A stretch of DNA of 24,339 nt from JAHDHW01 sp964551455 (GTDB lineage Bacteria > Bacteroidota > Bacteroidia > Chitinophagales > Saprospiraceae): positions 1 through 24,339 of the forward strand of contig CAZKDA010000052.1 in NCBI GenBank assembly GCA_964551455.1, written 5' to 3'. Positions 1-7,927 of the stretch are shown piece by piece (the first letter of the stretch is position 1; every line of letters starts with the position of its first letter). The notes under the pieces are model-generated. The model was not told where the DNA came from. It did no database searches and worked only from the letters and a program-made list of their open reading frames with translations. The translations under genes and the position numbers were made by a program.

Positions 1-77
1 TCGATTTGTCGATTTGCGGATTTGATTAAATACCAAATTAGCAAATTACCAAATTAGCAAATCAACAAATTACCAAA
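1..77. repeat. Octamer short tandem array downstream of metG
   Basis: The stretch is built from 8-base units. Three TCGATTTG-like units occupy 1-24. After a 10-base joint, AAATTAGC (35-42), AAATTACC (43-50), AAATTAGC (51-58), AAATCAAC (59-66) and AAATTACC (67-74) follow. The array runs up to the metG stop codon. No hairpin followed by a T-run is visible, so it does not look like a terminator. It resembles the short tandemly repeated arrays found between genes in some bacteria. Its function is unknown. Confidence 0.75.
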
Positions 78-2258
78 CTAACTAACTAAATGCCCATTCC
101 CCCAGCCATCCTGCGGGCTGACAAAACTCAACTCCCCTTTTTCGTTGTGCGCCATCAGGATCATGCCCTGCGATTCGATGCCACGAAGCTTTCGCGGAGC
201 GAGGTTGGCGAGCAGCAGCACTTGTTTGCCGATGATATCTTCTGGCTTGTGGTATTCGGCGATCCCGGAGACCACCGTTCGTTTTTCAAAACCCAGGTCA
301 ATGGTCAGCTTCAGCAGTTTATCCGTTTTTTCTACCTTTTCGGCGGTGAGGATCGTCCCTGTGCGGATGTCCATTTTATCAAAATCTTCGTAGGTTATCT
401 GGGGTTTGAGGGGGTCGCGCTCTTCGGATTTCTCGGCGTCGAGGATCGCCTGTAGTTTTTCTTTTTGTTTTTCGATCATAATGAGTCGGGATTTATCTTT
501 TTGGTCGTTGATCTTTGCGAAAAGCAATTCCGGTTCACCAATTTTATGGCCGGAATCGATGAGTGGTTTATTTTGTTCAAAACTATCTATCAGGTTTTGC
601 AGATCGCCATTTTGTAAAGGTTTCAGATTTAGCAACTGCCTGATCTTCTTCGAGGTAAAAGGCAAAAATGGTTCGCATAGCACACTCAGGGTCGCAACGA
701 TTTGCAAACAATTGAACATACAATCCTTTACAGCAGCGCTGCCGGGATCTTCTTTCCACAGTTTCCAGGGAGATTGATCCTGGAGATATAAATTTCCGAA
801 CGAGGAGATGGCATTCAGTTGCTGGATCGCATTTCTGAAATTAAAGTGTTCAATTTCATTAGTCAACTCTCCGAGCAGTTTTTTCATTTCGGCCAGATCG
901 GTATTGAAAAGGCCATTTTCACTACTCAAATCCGGCACGATGCCATTGAAATAGTTATTGGTCAGCACCAAAACCCGGTTGACAAAATTGCCGATATTGG
1001 CCACCAGTTCATTGTCGTGAAAATCGACAAACTCGTCCCATTTAAAATCGCTGTCGCGGTTTTCGGGCATATTGCGGATCAGGGCATAACGCAGGGCGTC
1101 TTCCTTGTTGGGAAAGTCTTTGAATTCTTCGAGGTATTCGTGCTGCTCGATGCCCCAGCCTTTGGATTTTGAAAATTTCCTACCTTCAAAATTGAGGAAC
1201 TGGTTGGCCGGCACATTCACCGGAAGATTGTAACCGCCATGTGCTTTCAGCATCGCCGGGAATACAATGCAGTGAAAAACGATATTATCTTTTCCAATAA
1301 AATGGATCAATTGAGTATCCTCGCTTTTCCAGTAATCTTCCCAGTTTTTACCTGCATTTTCCGCCCATTGTTTGGTTGCCGAAATATAACCGATCGGCGC
1401 GTCGAACCATACGTACAACACCTTTCCCTCCGCTCCATCCAACGGCACGGGAATTCCCCAGTCGAGGTCGCGGGTGATGGCACGGGGCTGCAAGCCTTCT
1501 TCGCTGTCGAGCCAGGAGAGGCATTGGCCGGTTACGTGTTTTTTCCAATCGTTGGGGTTGTGATGCTTTTTGCCATCGAGCTTCCCGTTTTTGATCCATT
1601 CGCGCAGCCATGCTGCGTGTTTATCCAGCTTAAAATACCAGTGTTTGGTAGGCTTGAGCACGGGCGTATTTCCGCTAAGGATGGATTTCGGGTTGATCAA
1701 TTCTGTGGGAGAAAGCGTGGAGCCGCATTTTTCGCATTGATCGCCGTAGGCTTCGTCGTGGCCGCATTTTGGACAAGTGCCGGTGATGTACCGATCTGCC
1801 AAAAACTGGTTAAACTGTTCATCGAAATACTGCTCGTTGGTACGTTCCTCGAATTCACCGCCTTCCCCGCTCGAAAGAGCGGGACTGGTTTCGTACAAAG
1901 CTTTAAAAAAATCCTGAGCGGTTTTATGGTGTAAATCAGCGCTGGTGCGGTGATAGATGTCGAAAGAGATACCCAGTTTTTCAAAGGTGGCATTATTCAA
2001 CTCGTGATATTTATCAATAATGGCTTTTGGCGAAAGCCCTTCCTTTTTTGCGCGGATGGTGATGGCCGCGCCATGCTCGTCGGAACCGCAGACAAAAACC
2101 ACATCCTTGCCCAGCAGCCGGAGGTAGCGGACGTAGATATCCGCCGGGAGGTAAGCGCCGGCAAGGTGCCCCAGGTGCAGCGCACCATTGGCATAAGGCA
2201 AAGCAGAAGTTACGGTGTATCGTAATGCCGTTGGCGTCACACGTTTAGTTGTCGTCAT
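78..2258 (-). CDS. metG: Methionine--tRNA ligase with C-terminal tRNA-binding domain
   Basis: This cytoplasmic enzyme charges tRNA-Met with methionine using ATP. The 726-residue product has the class I signature HLGH (residues 28-31), a zinc-knuckle region with cysteines at about 162, 165, 175 and 178, and the KFSKS form of the KMSKS loop (361-365). An anticodon-binding helical domain follows from roughly 390 to 570. The last 106 residues (from about 621) form the Trbp111/EMAPII-like OB-fold tRNA-binding domain (YEDFDKMDIRTG, SQGMILMA), so this is the long, dimerising type of MetG usual in Bacteroidota. The ATG at 2258 leaves a normal N-terminus before the Rossmann fold. One oddity is that residues about 124-133 look like an insertion relative to Bacteroides-type MetG as I remember it, and the DNA there holds a perfect palindrome. 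The gene is divergent from the sigma factor gene. Confidence 0.97.
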   Translation of the reverse strand: MTTTKRVTPTALRYTVTSALPYANGALHLGHLAGAYLPADIYVRYLRLLGKDVVFVCGSDEHGAAITIRAKKEGLSPKAIIDKYHELNNATFEKLGISFDIYHRTSADLHHKTAQDFFKALYETSPALSSGEGGEFEERTNEQYFDEQFNQFLADRYITGTCPKCGHDEAYGDQCEKCGSTLSPTELINPKSILSGNTPVLKPTKHWYFKLDKHAAWLREWIKNGKLDGKKHHNPNDWKKHVTGQCLSWLDSEEGLQPRAITRDLDWGIPVPLDGAEGKVLYVWFDAPIGYISATKQWAENAGKNWEDYWKSEDTQLIHFIGKDNIVFHCIVFPAMLKAHGGYNLPVNVPANQFLNFEGRKFSKSKGWGIEQHEYLEEFKDFPNKEDALRYALIRNMPENRDSDFKWDEFVDFHDNELVANIGNFVNRVLVLTNNYFNGIVPDLSSENGLFNTDLAEMKKLLGELTNEIEHFNFRNAIQQLNAISSFGNLYLQDQSPWKLWKEDPGSAAVKDCMFNCLQIVATLSVLCEPFLPFTSKKIRQLLNLKPLQNGDLQNLIDSFEQNKPLIDSGHKIGEPELLFAKINDQKDKSRLIMIEKQKEKLQAILDAEKSEERDPLKPQITYEDFDKMDIRTGTILTAEKVEKTDKLLKLTIDLGFEKRTVVSGIAEYHKPEDIIGKQVLLLANLAPRKLRGIESQGMILMAHNEKGELSFVSPQDGWGNGHLVS
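1866..1883. repeat. Perfect palindrome inside metG
   Basis: CCCGCTC (1866-1872) and GAGCGGG (1877-1883) are exact inverse complements around a GAAA spacer on the plus strand. The palindrome lies in the part of metG coding for residues about 124-133, which appears to be extra compared with related MetG proteins. It could be a small palindromic element inserted in frame. It is not a terminator in either direction, because no T-run follows. Confidence 0.6.
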
Positions 2259-2287
2259 TTTTTGGATTGTATCCCGGCTTGGTGCTC

Positions 2288-2361
2288 CTTAGTGTACTTT
2301 GTGCCTTTGTGGTTTTTATTTTTCACCACTGAGGCACTAATGAGCACATAGAATCACTAAG
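2288..2361. repeat. Imperfect inverted repeat between metG and the sigma gene
   Basis: CTTAGTG (2288-2294) is the inverse complement of CACTAAG (2355-2361). Inside them, GTGG and CCAC pair, as do the surrounding CCT and AGG, giving a long broken stem. The wording (CACTGAGGCAC, GAGCACATAGAA) matches the degenerate CACTAAG/CACAGAG-type intergenic repeats often seen in Bacteroidota. A T-run follows at 2362, so a terminator role on the plus strand is possible, but no plus-strand gene ends just upstream. Confidence 0.55.
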
Positions 2362-2495
2362 TTTTTTTTTAAAATTCTTTCGTGCGATCCTTTTGAAGCA
2401 AGAAGCCCGAAAGCTCGATTTCAAGCTGCGAATATACGGGATTGAGGAGTAAATAGAAGTGTGCGTTAAAGAAACATTTTAATAATTTCTCAAAC

Positions 2496-2526
2496 TTGGG
2501 TACCTTTCAAATAAATTCAGGTACTA
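2496..2526 (+). promoter_or_regulatory. Bipartite motif, candidate ECF sigma promoter site 1
   Basis: TTGGGTAC at 2496-2503 is separated by 16 bases from GGTACTA at 2520-2526. The same two boxes with a 15-16 base spacer recur at 7815 and 8800, each time upstream of a plus-strand gene. The spacing suits the -35 and -10 elements of an ECF sigma promoter. The second box ends only 4 bases before the sigma gene ATG, so transcription from here would give a nearly or fully leaderless mRNA. GGTAC repeats every 20-21 bases, so an operator is the alternative reading. Confidence 0.55.
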
Positions 2527-2530
2527 CGAT

Positions 2531-3106
2531 ATGAATTGGACAGACGAAGAAATCAGCAAGGCCATAAAAGCGGGAGATAACTCTCGTGAAAAGGCTATTG
2601 AACACATTTTTTACAAGCTGGATTGGCGCGGTATAGCGATCAGTTTTGTAAAAAAGAAAGGTGGAAATGAATATGACGGCGAAGAGGTTGCACATCTTGC
2701 ATTGATTGGCTTAGATAAAAATATCCGGCAGGGAAAGTTTGAAGGGAAAAGCTCACTAAAAACTTATTTTCTGTCTATTGTCAAGTTTCAGTGGTATAAG
2801 CTGTTGCGGGGTCGTAAACCGTTAGATGAATTTAACCCGGAGCAGCATGACTTGACGGAAAACAGTGTGGAAGACAGTTATATCAGCCAGGAGAAAAAGA
2901 CGTATTTAGCTAAAGCGCTTGGAAATATTGGAGACCGTTGCAAAAAAATCCTTCTACTCCGACAGTTGGAGTACAGTTTGGAAGAAATTGCGCAACAAAG
3001 CGGTCTCAGCAGCCCAGCAATGGCAAAAAAGGAAATTTACCGGTGCCGCATGCGTTTTCGCGATTTTTTAAACCAACATCCGGAATGGAAGGATTTAATT
3101 GACTAA
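2531..3106 (+). CDS. ECF-like sigma-70 family RNA polymerase sigma factor
   Basis: The 191-residue protein has the compact two-domain layout of an extracytoplasmic-function sigma factor. A sigma-2 region spans about residues 20-98 (EEVAHLALIGLDKNI, LKTYFLSIVKFQWYKLLRGR). A sigma-4 region spans about 123-180, with a helix-turn-helix around 148-170 (YSLEEIAQQSGLSSPAMAKK). It lacks regions 1.1 and 3. It would direct RNA polymerase to a small set of promoters. The ATG at 2531 is the only start that keeps the whole sigma-2 domain, although a candidate promoter motif ends 4 bases before it. The stop is followed after one base by the ATG of the anti-sigma-like gene, which implies translational coupling. 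The motif found before it also occurs before two downstream genes, suggesting autoregulation. The ECF subgroup cannot be assigned here. Confidence 0.88.
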   Translation: MNWTDEEISKAIKAGDNSREKAIEHIFYKLDWRGIAISFVKKKGGNEYDGEEVAHLALIGLDKNIRQGKFEGKSSLKTYFLSIVKFQWYKLLRGRKPLDEFNPEQHDLTENSVEDSYISQEKKTYLAKALGNIGDRCKKILLLRQLEYSLEEIAQQSGLSSPAMAKKEIYRCRMRFRDFLNQHPEWKDLID

Positions 3107-3107
3107 T

Positions 3108-4043
3108 ATGGAACAGGAATATTTACTTTTTTACAAAATAGAAAATTATATCAAAGGGAAACTCCCGCCCGATGAGGCTGCTGCCTTTGAAAAAGAAATC
3201 GAAAACAACCCGGAACTAGCCGAAATGGTGGAAATGCAGCGCTTCGAAGAGGAAGGAATGGAACAACTGGTGGAGCAGGATCTGCGCGAAAAAATAAGAG
3301 AATGGGACAAAATACATATTTCAAAAGGAAACAATAAAAAGGGCGGAAATTTCAAGCGGTTTTTGGGAATAAGCCTGCTGATAGTTGCAATCCTGGCAGC
3401 TATCTATTTTTTGTTTACAAAAAAGAATGATCCCGCTCCTGGGCAACCAAACCCTGTTGAAGAAACGCAAAAGCCTGAAACCAATGACAACACTCCCGCT
3501 GTACAACCGGAAGAACCGCCCAAACCGGAAGAACCGGAAAAAAAGAATATTCCTTTGGCGGAGATTGAAAAAGAGCGGCTGGCTGAAAGGAAAAATGATT
3601 TTATCGCATTAGCTGAAACTTCATATTCCAAAGATGAAAAACTATTGCGGGGTGATCGCTCCGATGATAAAGAAAGCATACTGGCTCCCGGCCTGGAAGC
3701 CTTTGCCAATGGCCAGTTGGAAACTGCCATCCGCGAATTCAATAAGATCAGCAAAACTTCGCACCCTACAGAGTATGAAATTGCACGGGAATACCTGGCT
3801 CATGCGTATTTTCAAAACCGGCAATTCAACCGGTCTGCCCGGCTTTTCGAATCCCTTGCAGAGGACAACCAATACAGCAAAGGTGAATTTGAATGGTACC
3901 GGTTGCTTTCGCTGATTGGAGATTACACCAGCAAAAAATCGCAGGCAGACGATTTGCTGCAAAAGATCATCAGCGATGATTTGCACAGCTACCAGCAAAG
4001 CGCTATTGATCTGAAAGCTGCCCTGGAAAAGATCAATCGTTAA
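3108..4043 (+). CDS. Membrane anti-sigma-like protein with TPR-like outer domain
   Basis: The start is taken as the ATG at 3108, one base after the sigma stop; a TTG at 3099 would add three residues and is less likely. The 311-residue product has an acidic N-terminal cytoplasmic part (about 1-84, with YIKGKLPPDEAAAFEKEIE resembling Bacteroidota anti-sigma N-termini). One transmembrane helix follows (about 85-103) and then a Pro/Glu-rich linker (about 108-146). The C-terminal helical domain (about 190-311) looks TPR-like (AFANGQLETAIREFNKI, YLAHAYFQNRQFNRSARLF). The predicted topology is sigma-binding inside and the linker plus helical domain in the periplasm. No zinc-binding HxxxCxxC motif is visible, so it is not a classical ZAS protein. 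Position and coupling to the sigma gene are the main evidence for an anti-sigma role; sigma binding itself is inferred. Confidence 0.75.
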   Translation: MEQEYLLFYKIENYIKGKLPPDEAAAFEKEIENNPELAEMVEMQRFEEEGMEQLVEQDLREKIREWDKIHISKGNNKKGGNFKRFLGISLLIVAILAAIYFLFTKKNDPAPGQPNPVEETQKPETNDNTPAVQPEEPPKPEEPEKKNIPLAEIEKERLAERKNDFIALAETSYSKDEKLLRGDRSDDKESILAPGLEAFANGQLETAIREFNKISKTSHPTEYEIAREYLAHAYFQNRQFNRSARLFESLAEDNQYSKGEFEWYRLLSLIGDYTSKKSQADDLLQKIISDDLHSYQQSAIDLKAALEKINR

Positions 4044-7000
4044 TCCGTCAGCGGACTCATATCCCCGATCCCGATCAGCCCCGCCCAAAAGAACGGGTGG
4101 GTGCCATCGCCTCTGCCGGCGTGTTTTTCCAGGTAATCCAGCTTTGCCAGTCGCAGCGCCTCGTCTTTAGATTTTCCGGCTTTCAGGTATTTGTAAAAAT
4201 CCACGAAAATATCTTTGGTGTTTTCATCGCTGACCTGCCACAGCGTCGTGAAGATGCTCTTGGCGCCGGCGTAGGCGAAGGCGCGGGCGAGGCTGATGAT
4301 GCCTTCGCCTTTTTGTAGTTTACCGATTCCTGTTTCGCAGGCGGAAAGCACGACCATATCAGCGTTCAGCGAATAATTGTAGAGGTCGCGGGCGTATAGC
4401 TTATCGAAAGTTCCTTTTTCGTCAGCCTTGCCAAACGCCAGGTAAGCGTAATCGCCAACGCGGTCGTCCGCTTTTCCGTGGGTTGAAAGGTGAAGGATTC
4501 GGTGATCACTCGCTTTTTGTTGAAAAACAACGATCGATGCATCATCGCCATAAAAGGAAATGCCACTTACTAAATTATTTACCCTGGCCACTTCTTCGCC
4601 GCTGGCAGGTAATACTTTCAATGAATCCCGCAAGCGGAGGCTTGCTAATAGTTGAGTGGTATCGGTATGAAAAGCCAATTCTTCAACGTCGTCCCGAAAG
4701 AAGGGAGCCATAGCCAAAAGCTGGCCGGAGGGTTGTTGCCGATGTTGCTTATGCCGCATCTCTTTGAGCAAGGTTGCTGAATAGCAATAGCTGATCTGGT
4801 GTTTTTTGATCAAAAAGGAATAACCTTTAAATGCCCCTGGTTTTTCAGGAGTTTCGGTAAGTAATGCTTCAAAAGGTATATAACCCAAAATACCGTCAGG
4901 AATGATAATGAGGTTTTGAGTCAGCCTGCCGGCTACGGGAGCGATCAGTTTTTTATAAAGCTGGAGTGCAGCGTTGGTATAGTTGAAGTTCGCATCGCTT
5001 TTGGTTATTCGTTCATTTTTTTGAGGAGCATAATGCCCGTAAATGCCCTTTTTGGTCATATCTTCGACCCAGTCTTTCAGCGGAAAATCGCGCTTGATCT
5101 CGTGGACTTCGTAGTGGTCCTTTTGAACCAGAAAAATAAAAATACTGCTGTCGCCGACGAAGTATTCGAGGAGGGATTGATCCTGGTCTAATAATTCATT
5201 TTGAACGTAATTCAGATCTACCGTGGAGAAGTCGTATTTGGCCTGGTAATAGGCCGGGTGTTCATTTTCCAGTTTTGAAAATAAAGTATCGAGTTGTTGA
5301 TTGAGTTTGAATAATTTGCTATCGAGTTGCAGAACAACCGTATCCATTTCGCCAAAACCCTGGTCGAGCATTTCCTGTCGTCGCTTATCATAATAAGCGA
5401 TATCCTGTTGTAAACTATCCTCTTTTTCCACCTCAGAATCCGGAATACCTGTGAAATGTTTTGCACGAGAAGCATGAATAGCTTCCAGCAGTGCATTGCT
5501 TTTGGCTTTTTCGGAAATGGAGAAAGCAGCTATGCGTCCATTTGCCGTGGCAGTTTTGGCAGCGATCATTTTTTCATAGATAAAATGGGTATTTGAAAAA
5601 TGGATGCCTTTGGTTGAAGCAGTAGAGTAGTACTTCCCGATGTTTGCCAGGCATACCAGGGTAGAGTCGAAATATTTGGTTGCTGCTGAATCACGGTTTT
5701 CCTTATGCAAAATATAACCGATTCGAAAATAGTTTTTTGACAAGGAAGGATGCCCCGGCCCCAATATATCCCGTTCGATTTTTAATGCTTGCCGGAAATA
5801 TTCAATAGCCAGCCGGTTTTGACTTTTGTGAGCGTGGCAAAGTCCGATATTGTATTTCAGGATGGCAACATCTACATGGTCATTGCCATAAAATTGAACC
5901 ATGATCCTTAATGCTTCCTCAAAATATTGTAAAGCCAGATCGTATTTTTTTTCTTTTTCATAAAACGCTGCGATACTGCTCAATGAAAATGCGATTTTCG
6001 GATGTTCATAACCATAAAGCAAAGTATCGATATTCAGGCCTTGGTGGAGAAAAAGGAGAGCTGAATCAGGTTTGTTTAATCCGCTAAATATATTGCCAAG
6101 ATTACCGTAGAGAGTGGAAAGCTCATTTTTATATGAATCAGGGTGTTTCAAAAAAATGGCTTCAGCCTTTGAAGTATTTTGGCGAGCTTTTTCAAATTCA
6201 TTCATTTCCAGGTAAACATTACCAATATTTGCATAACCTCTCGCTACGGTAGTATGATCCTCCGGAAAGATGTTTGAACTAATAAATAGCGCTTGTTGGA
6301 AACATCCCAGGGCTATGTCAAATTCTCTATTACTAAGGTGGCAAACACCGATGTTGTTAAAAGCCATTTGCGTATTTGAATTCATTTCGCCGAATGTTTC
6401 CAAACTTATCTCAAGTTCGGATTGAAAATGCGGGATGGCCTGGTCATATCGTCCTTTAAAGTAATACACCATTCCAATGCTTTGATGGATTGCAAGAATG
6501 GTATGGCGATTTGTTGAAAGTTTTTGTTCATAAATGTCCAATGCCCTGAGAAGGTAATCTATTGCTTCCTCGTGATTTGCCAAATAAAAATTGACATTCC
6601 CAAGGCTATAATAAGTAAATGCCGTTTTGGTGTTTTCCCTTCCAAAAGTTTTCTCATAAAAATCTTTTGCCCGCTCATAATAGGTCAAGGCATTTTTATA
6701 TTCGGCTCTGTGTAAGTAAATCGTTCCGATATTGTTATAGCTTAATCCATAATTCATTTGATCAGCTTTTGATTTCTCTTCAATTATTCGTGTAGATTTT
6801 TGAAGATAGTTTAAAGCATTTTCAAATTCACCGCTTTTATGGTACAAGGCGCTCAAATAACTATAAAAAGACACCAAATTCGGGTGATCTGCTTTAACAT
6901 TTGCTTTCATAATGTCCACAGCCATATTTATTGCAGCGATGGCTTCATCGAGTTTGTCCAGTTTTTCGTTCACTTGCCCCGACCAATAGTACGAATATGC

Positions 7001-7591
7001 CATATCGAGGTGGTTGGGTTCCAACACTTTTTTCCGGATGTCAAACCCATCCTGAATATATTTGGAAGCCAGGTCGTAATTGCCTTGCTGGTGATATATA
7101 GCCCCAATATCAGTATAGCTTGTGGCTACATCCCGATGCGCCTGACCAAATAATTCCAGCCGCATATCCAGCGCTTTCTGGTAATACACCATGGCCGAGT
7201 CGTATTCGGCTAAATAGTAAAAATTCAGTCCGATTTTGTGTAGATCGCCGGCGACATCGGGATGTTCATTTTCAAATGCAGCCTGATGGATGCGGAGCGC
7301 CTTCCGGTGATTTTCGATAGCATCTTGGTACTTTGCTTTTTTAGTCAAGATTTCCCCCAACTGGAAATAAGCCAAAGCGGTTAAAGTATCTTCCGCCTTC
7401 TGGTTTTGTTTTAAAATATTTAAAGCCTTTTCTCCGAAAACCAATGATTGGTCATACTTCACAGAATCTAAAGATATCCGGGCACTGTCGAGATATTGCT
7501 TCGCTACATTGATTTCGGCCAGCCTGCTTTTAGAAGCGCAGGTGCAAAAGCACAGATATACAGCAGGAAGGAGGAAATAGGATATTTTCAT
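4040..7591 (-). CDS. Exported TPR-CHAT (caspase-like) protein
   Basis: This 1183-residue protein begins with a hydrophobic export signal that contains three cysteines (14, 16, 18). It may be a lipoprotein, but no clean lipobox is visible. About 14 kinesin-light-chain-type TPRs of 42-44 residues fill roughly residues 60-660 (for example SYNNIGTIYLHRAEYKNAL and YANIGNVYLEMNEFEKA). A helical linker follows, and the C-terminal CHAT domain covers about 850-1175. The expected catalytic pair is present: His1038 in HLSTHG and Cys1085 in LSACETG, so it is probably an active clan CD cysteine peptidase. CHAT proteins of this layout cleave partner proteins elsewhere (for example Csx29 in Craspase). Its stop codon overlaps that of the anti-sigma-like gene. 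The TPR-like domain on both proteins and the shared locus suggest a functional link, but the substrate is unknown. The TTGGGTAC/GGTACT motif is absent from its own upstream side. Confidence 0.9.
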   Translation of the reverse strand: MKISYFLLPAVYLCFCTCASKSRLAEINVAKQYLDSARISLDSVKYDQSLVFGEKALNILKQNQKAEDTLTALAYFQLGEILTKKAKYQDAIENHRKALRIHQAAFENEHPDVAGDLHKIGLNFYYLAEYDSAMVYYQKALDMRLELFGQAHRDVATSYTDIGAIYHQQGNYDLASKYIQDGFDIRKKVLEPNHLDMAYSYYWSGQVNEKLDKLDEAIAAINMAVDIMKANVKADHPNLVSFYSYLSALYHKSGEFENALNYLQKSTRIIEEKSKADQMNYGLSYNNIGTIYLHRAEYKNALTYYERAKDFYEKTFGRENTKTAFTYYSLGNVNFYLANHEEAIDYLLRALDIYEQKLSTNRHTILAIHQSIGMVYYFKGRYDQAIPHFQSELEISLETFGEMNSNTQMAFNNIGVCHLSNREFDIALGCFQQALFISSNIFPEDHTTVARGYANIGNVYLEMNEFEKARQNTSKAEAIFLKHPDSYKNELSTLYGNLGNIFSGLNKPDSALLFLHQGLNIDTLLYGYEHPKIAFSLSSIAAFYEKEKKYDLALQYFEEALRIMVQFYGNDHVDVAILKYNIGLCHAHKSQNRLAIEYFRQALKIERDILGPGHPSLSKNYFRIGYILHKENRDSAATKYFDSTLVCLANIGKYYSTASTKGIHFSNTHFIYEKMIAAKTATANGRIAAFSISEKAKSNALLEAIHASRAKHFTGIPDSEVEKEDSLQQDIAYYDKRRQEMLDQGFGEMDTVVLQLDSKLFKLNQQLDTLFSKLENEHPAYYQAKYDFSTVDLNYVQNELLDQDQSLLEYFVGDSSIFIFLVQKDHYEVHEIKRDFPLKDWVEDMTKKGIYGHYAPQKNERITKSDANFNYTNAALQLYKKLIAPVAGRLTQNLIIIPDGILGYIPFEALLTETPEKPGAFKGYSFLIKKHQISYCYSATLLKEMRHKQHRQQPSGQLLAMAPFFRDDVEELAFHTDTTQLLASLRLRDSLKVLPASGEEVARVNNLVSGISFYGDDASIVVFQQKASDHRILHLSTHGKADDRVGDYAYLAFGKADEKGTFDKLYARDLYNYSLNADMVVLSACETGIGKLQKGEGIISLARAFAYAGAKSIFTTLWQVSDENTKDIFVDFYKYLKAGKSKDEALRLAKLDYLEKHAGRGDGTHPFFWAGLIGIGDMSPLTD

Positions 7592-7814
7592 TTAGTCTGA
7601 GTTTCGTTCCGGTATTTTTTTTCTTTTTCTCACTGAAAGCACAGAATGACACAGAAAGAGAAAAATCAAGAACTTCTGTGGTGTTAACGCCATAGGAGTC
7701 ACGAGTTTTGCGGTTTGAATGAGCTTATTTTCTCCTTGACATGGAAAAAAGGTAAAATTTTACTTTTCGGGTTGTAACATAATATTACTGAATAATCACT
7801 TTTTTTAACTGGTT

Positions 7815-7844
7815 TTGGGTACTTCATTCAGGGTTGCGGTACTA
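7815..7844 (+). promoter_or_regulatory. Bipartite motif, candidate ECF sigma promoter site 2
   Basis: TTGGGTAC at 7815-7822 and GGTACTA at 7838-7844 are separated by 15 bases. Box sequence is identical to site 1 and the spacer is one base shorter. The second box ends 83 bases before the ATG of the small secreted protein, giving an untranslated leader of about 75-80 bases. The conserved arrangement relative to the gene supports a promoter. Confidence 0.55.
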
Positions 7845-7861
7845 AAGGGTGAATTCAATTA

Positions 7862-7882
7862 TTAACTACCTCTTTTAGTTAA
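7862..7882. promoter_or_regulatory. Short inverted repeat in the presumed leader
   Basis: TTAACT (7862-7867) and AGTTAA (7877-7882) are exact inverse complements around a 9-base loop. The repeat lies just downstream of the transcription start expected from motif site 2. It could be a 5' stem in the mRNA or a small operator. The stem is short and AT-rich, so chance is possible. Confidence 0.3.
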
Positions 7883-7927
7883 CTGTCTGAGGGTTTTTAT
7901 TCACTAAAACTAAAACAAAATTTAGCT

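Larger units (their letters stand above)
7592..7927. other. Divergent intergenic region between the CHAT gene and the small secreted gene
   Basis: No credible coding sequence is present in these 336 bases. The left part (about 7630-7680) holds a degenerate copy of the CACTGA/CACAGAA-type intergenic repeat, with CACAGAA (7650-7656) inverted against TTCTGTG (7674-7680). In the middle, TTGACA (7736-7741) stands 22 bases before TACTTTTC (7761-7768), a weak match to the Bacteroidota housekeeping promoter pattern TTG - TAnnTTTG. The candidate ECF motif at 7815-7844 follows and then an inverted repeat at 7862-7882. No clear promoter for the minus-strand CHAT gene could be picked out. Confidence 0.5.

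Noticed and set aside
90..2225. Several plus-strand open frames opposite metG
   Set aside because: They are antisense to a clear, full-length metG and show no domain or signal peptide.
3099..3107. TTG at 3099 as the start of the anti-sigma-like gene
   Set aside because: The ATG at 3108 directly follows the sigma stop and fits translational coupling; the TTG overlaps the sigma gene and adds only three residues.
4040..7591. A Craspase-type CRISPR system because of the TPR-CHAT protein
   Set aside because: No Cas7-11, repeats or spacers are in the window, and this CHAT protein carries an export signal, unlike Csx29.
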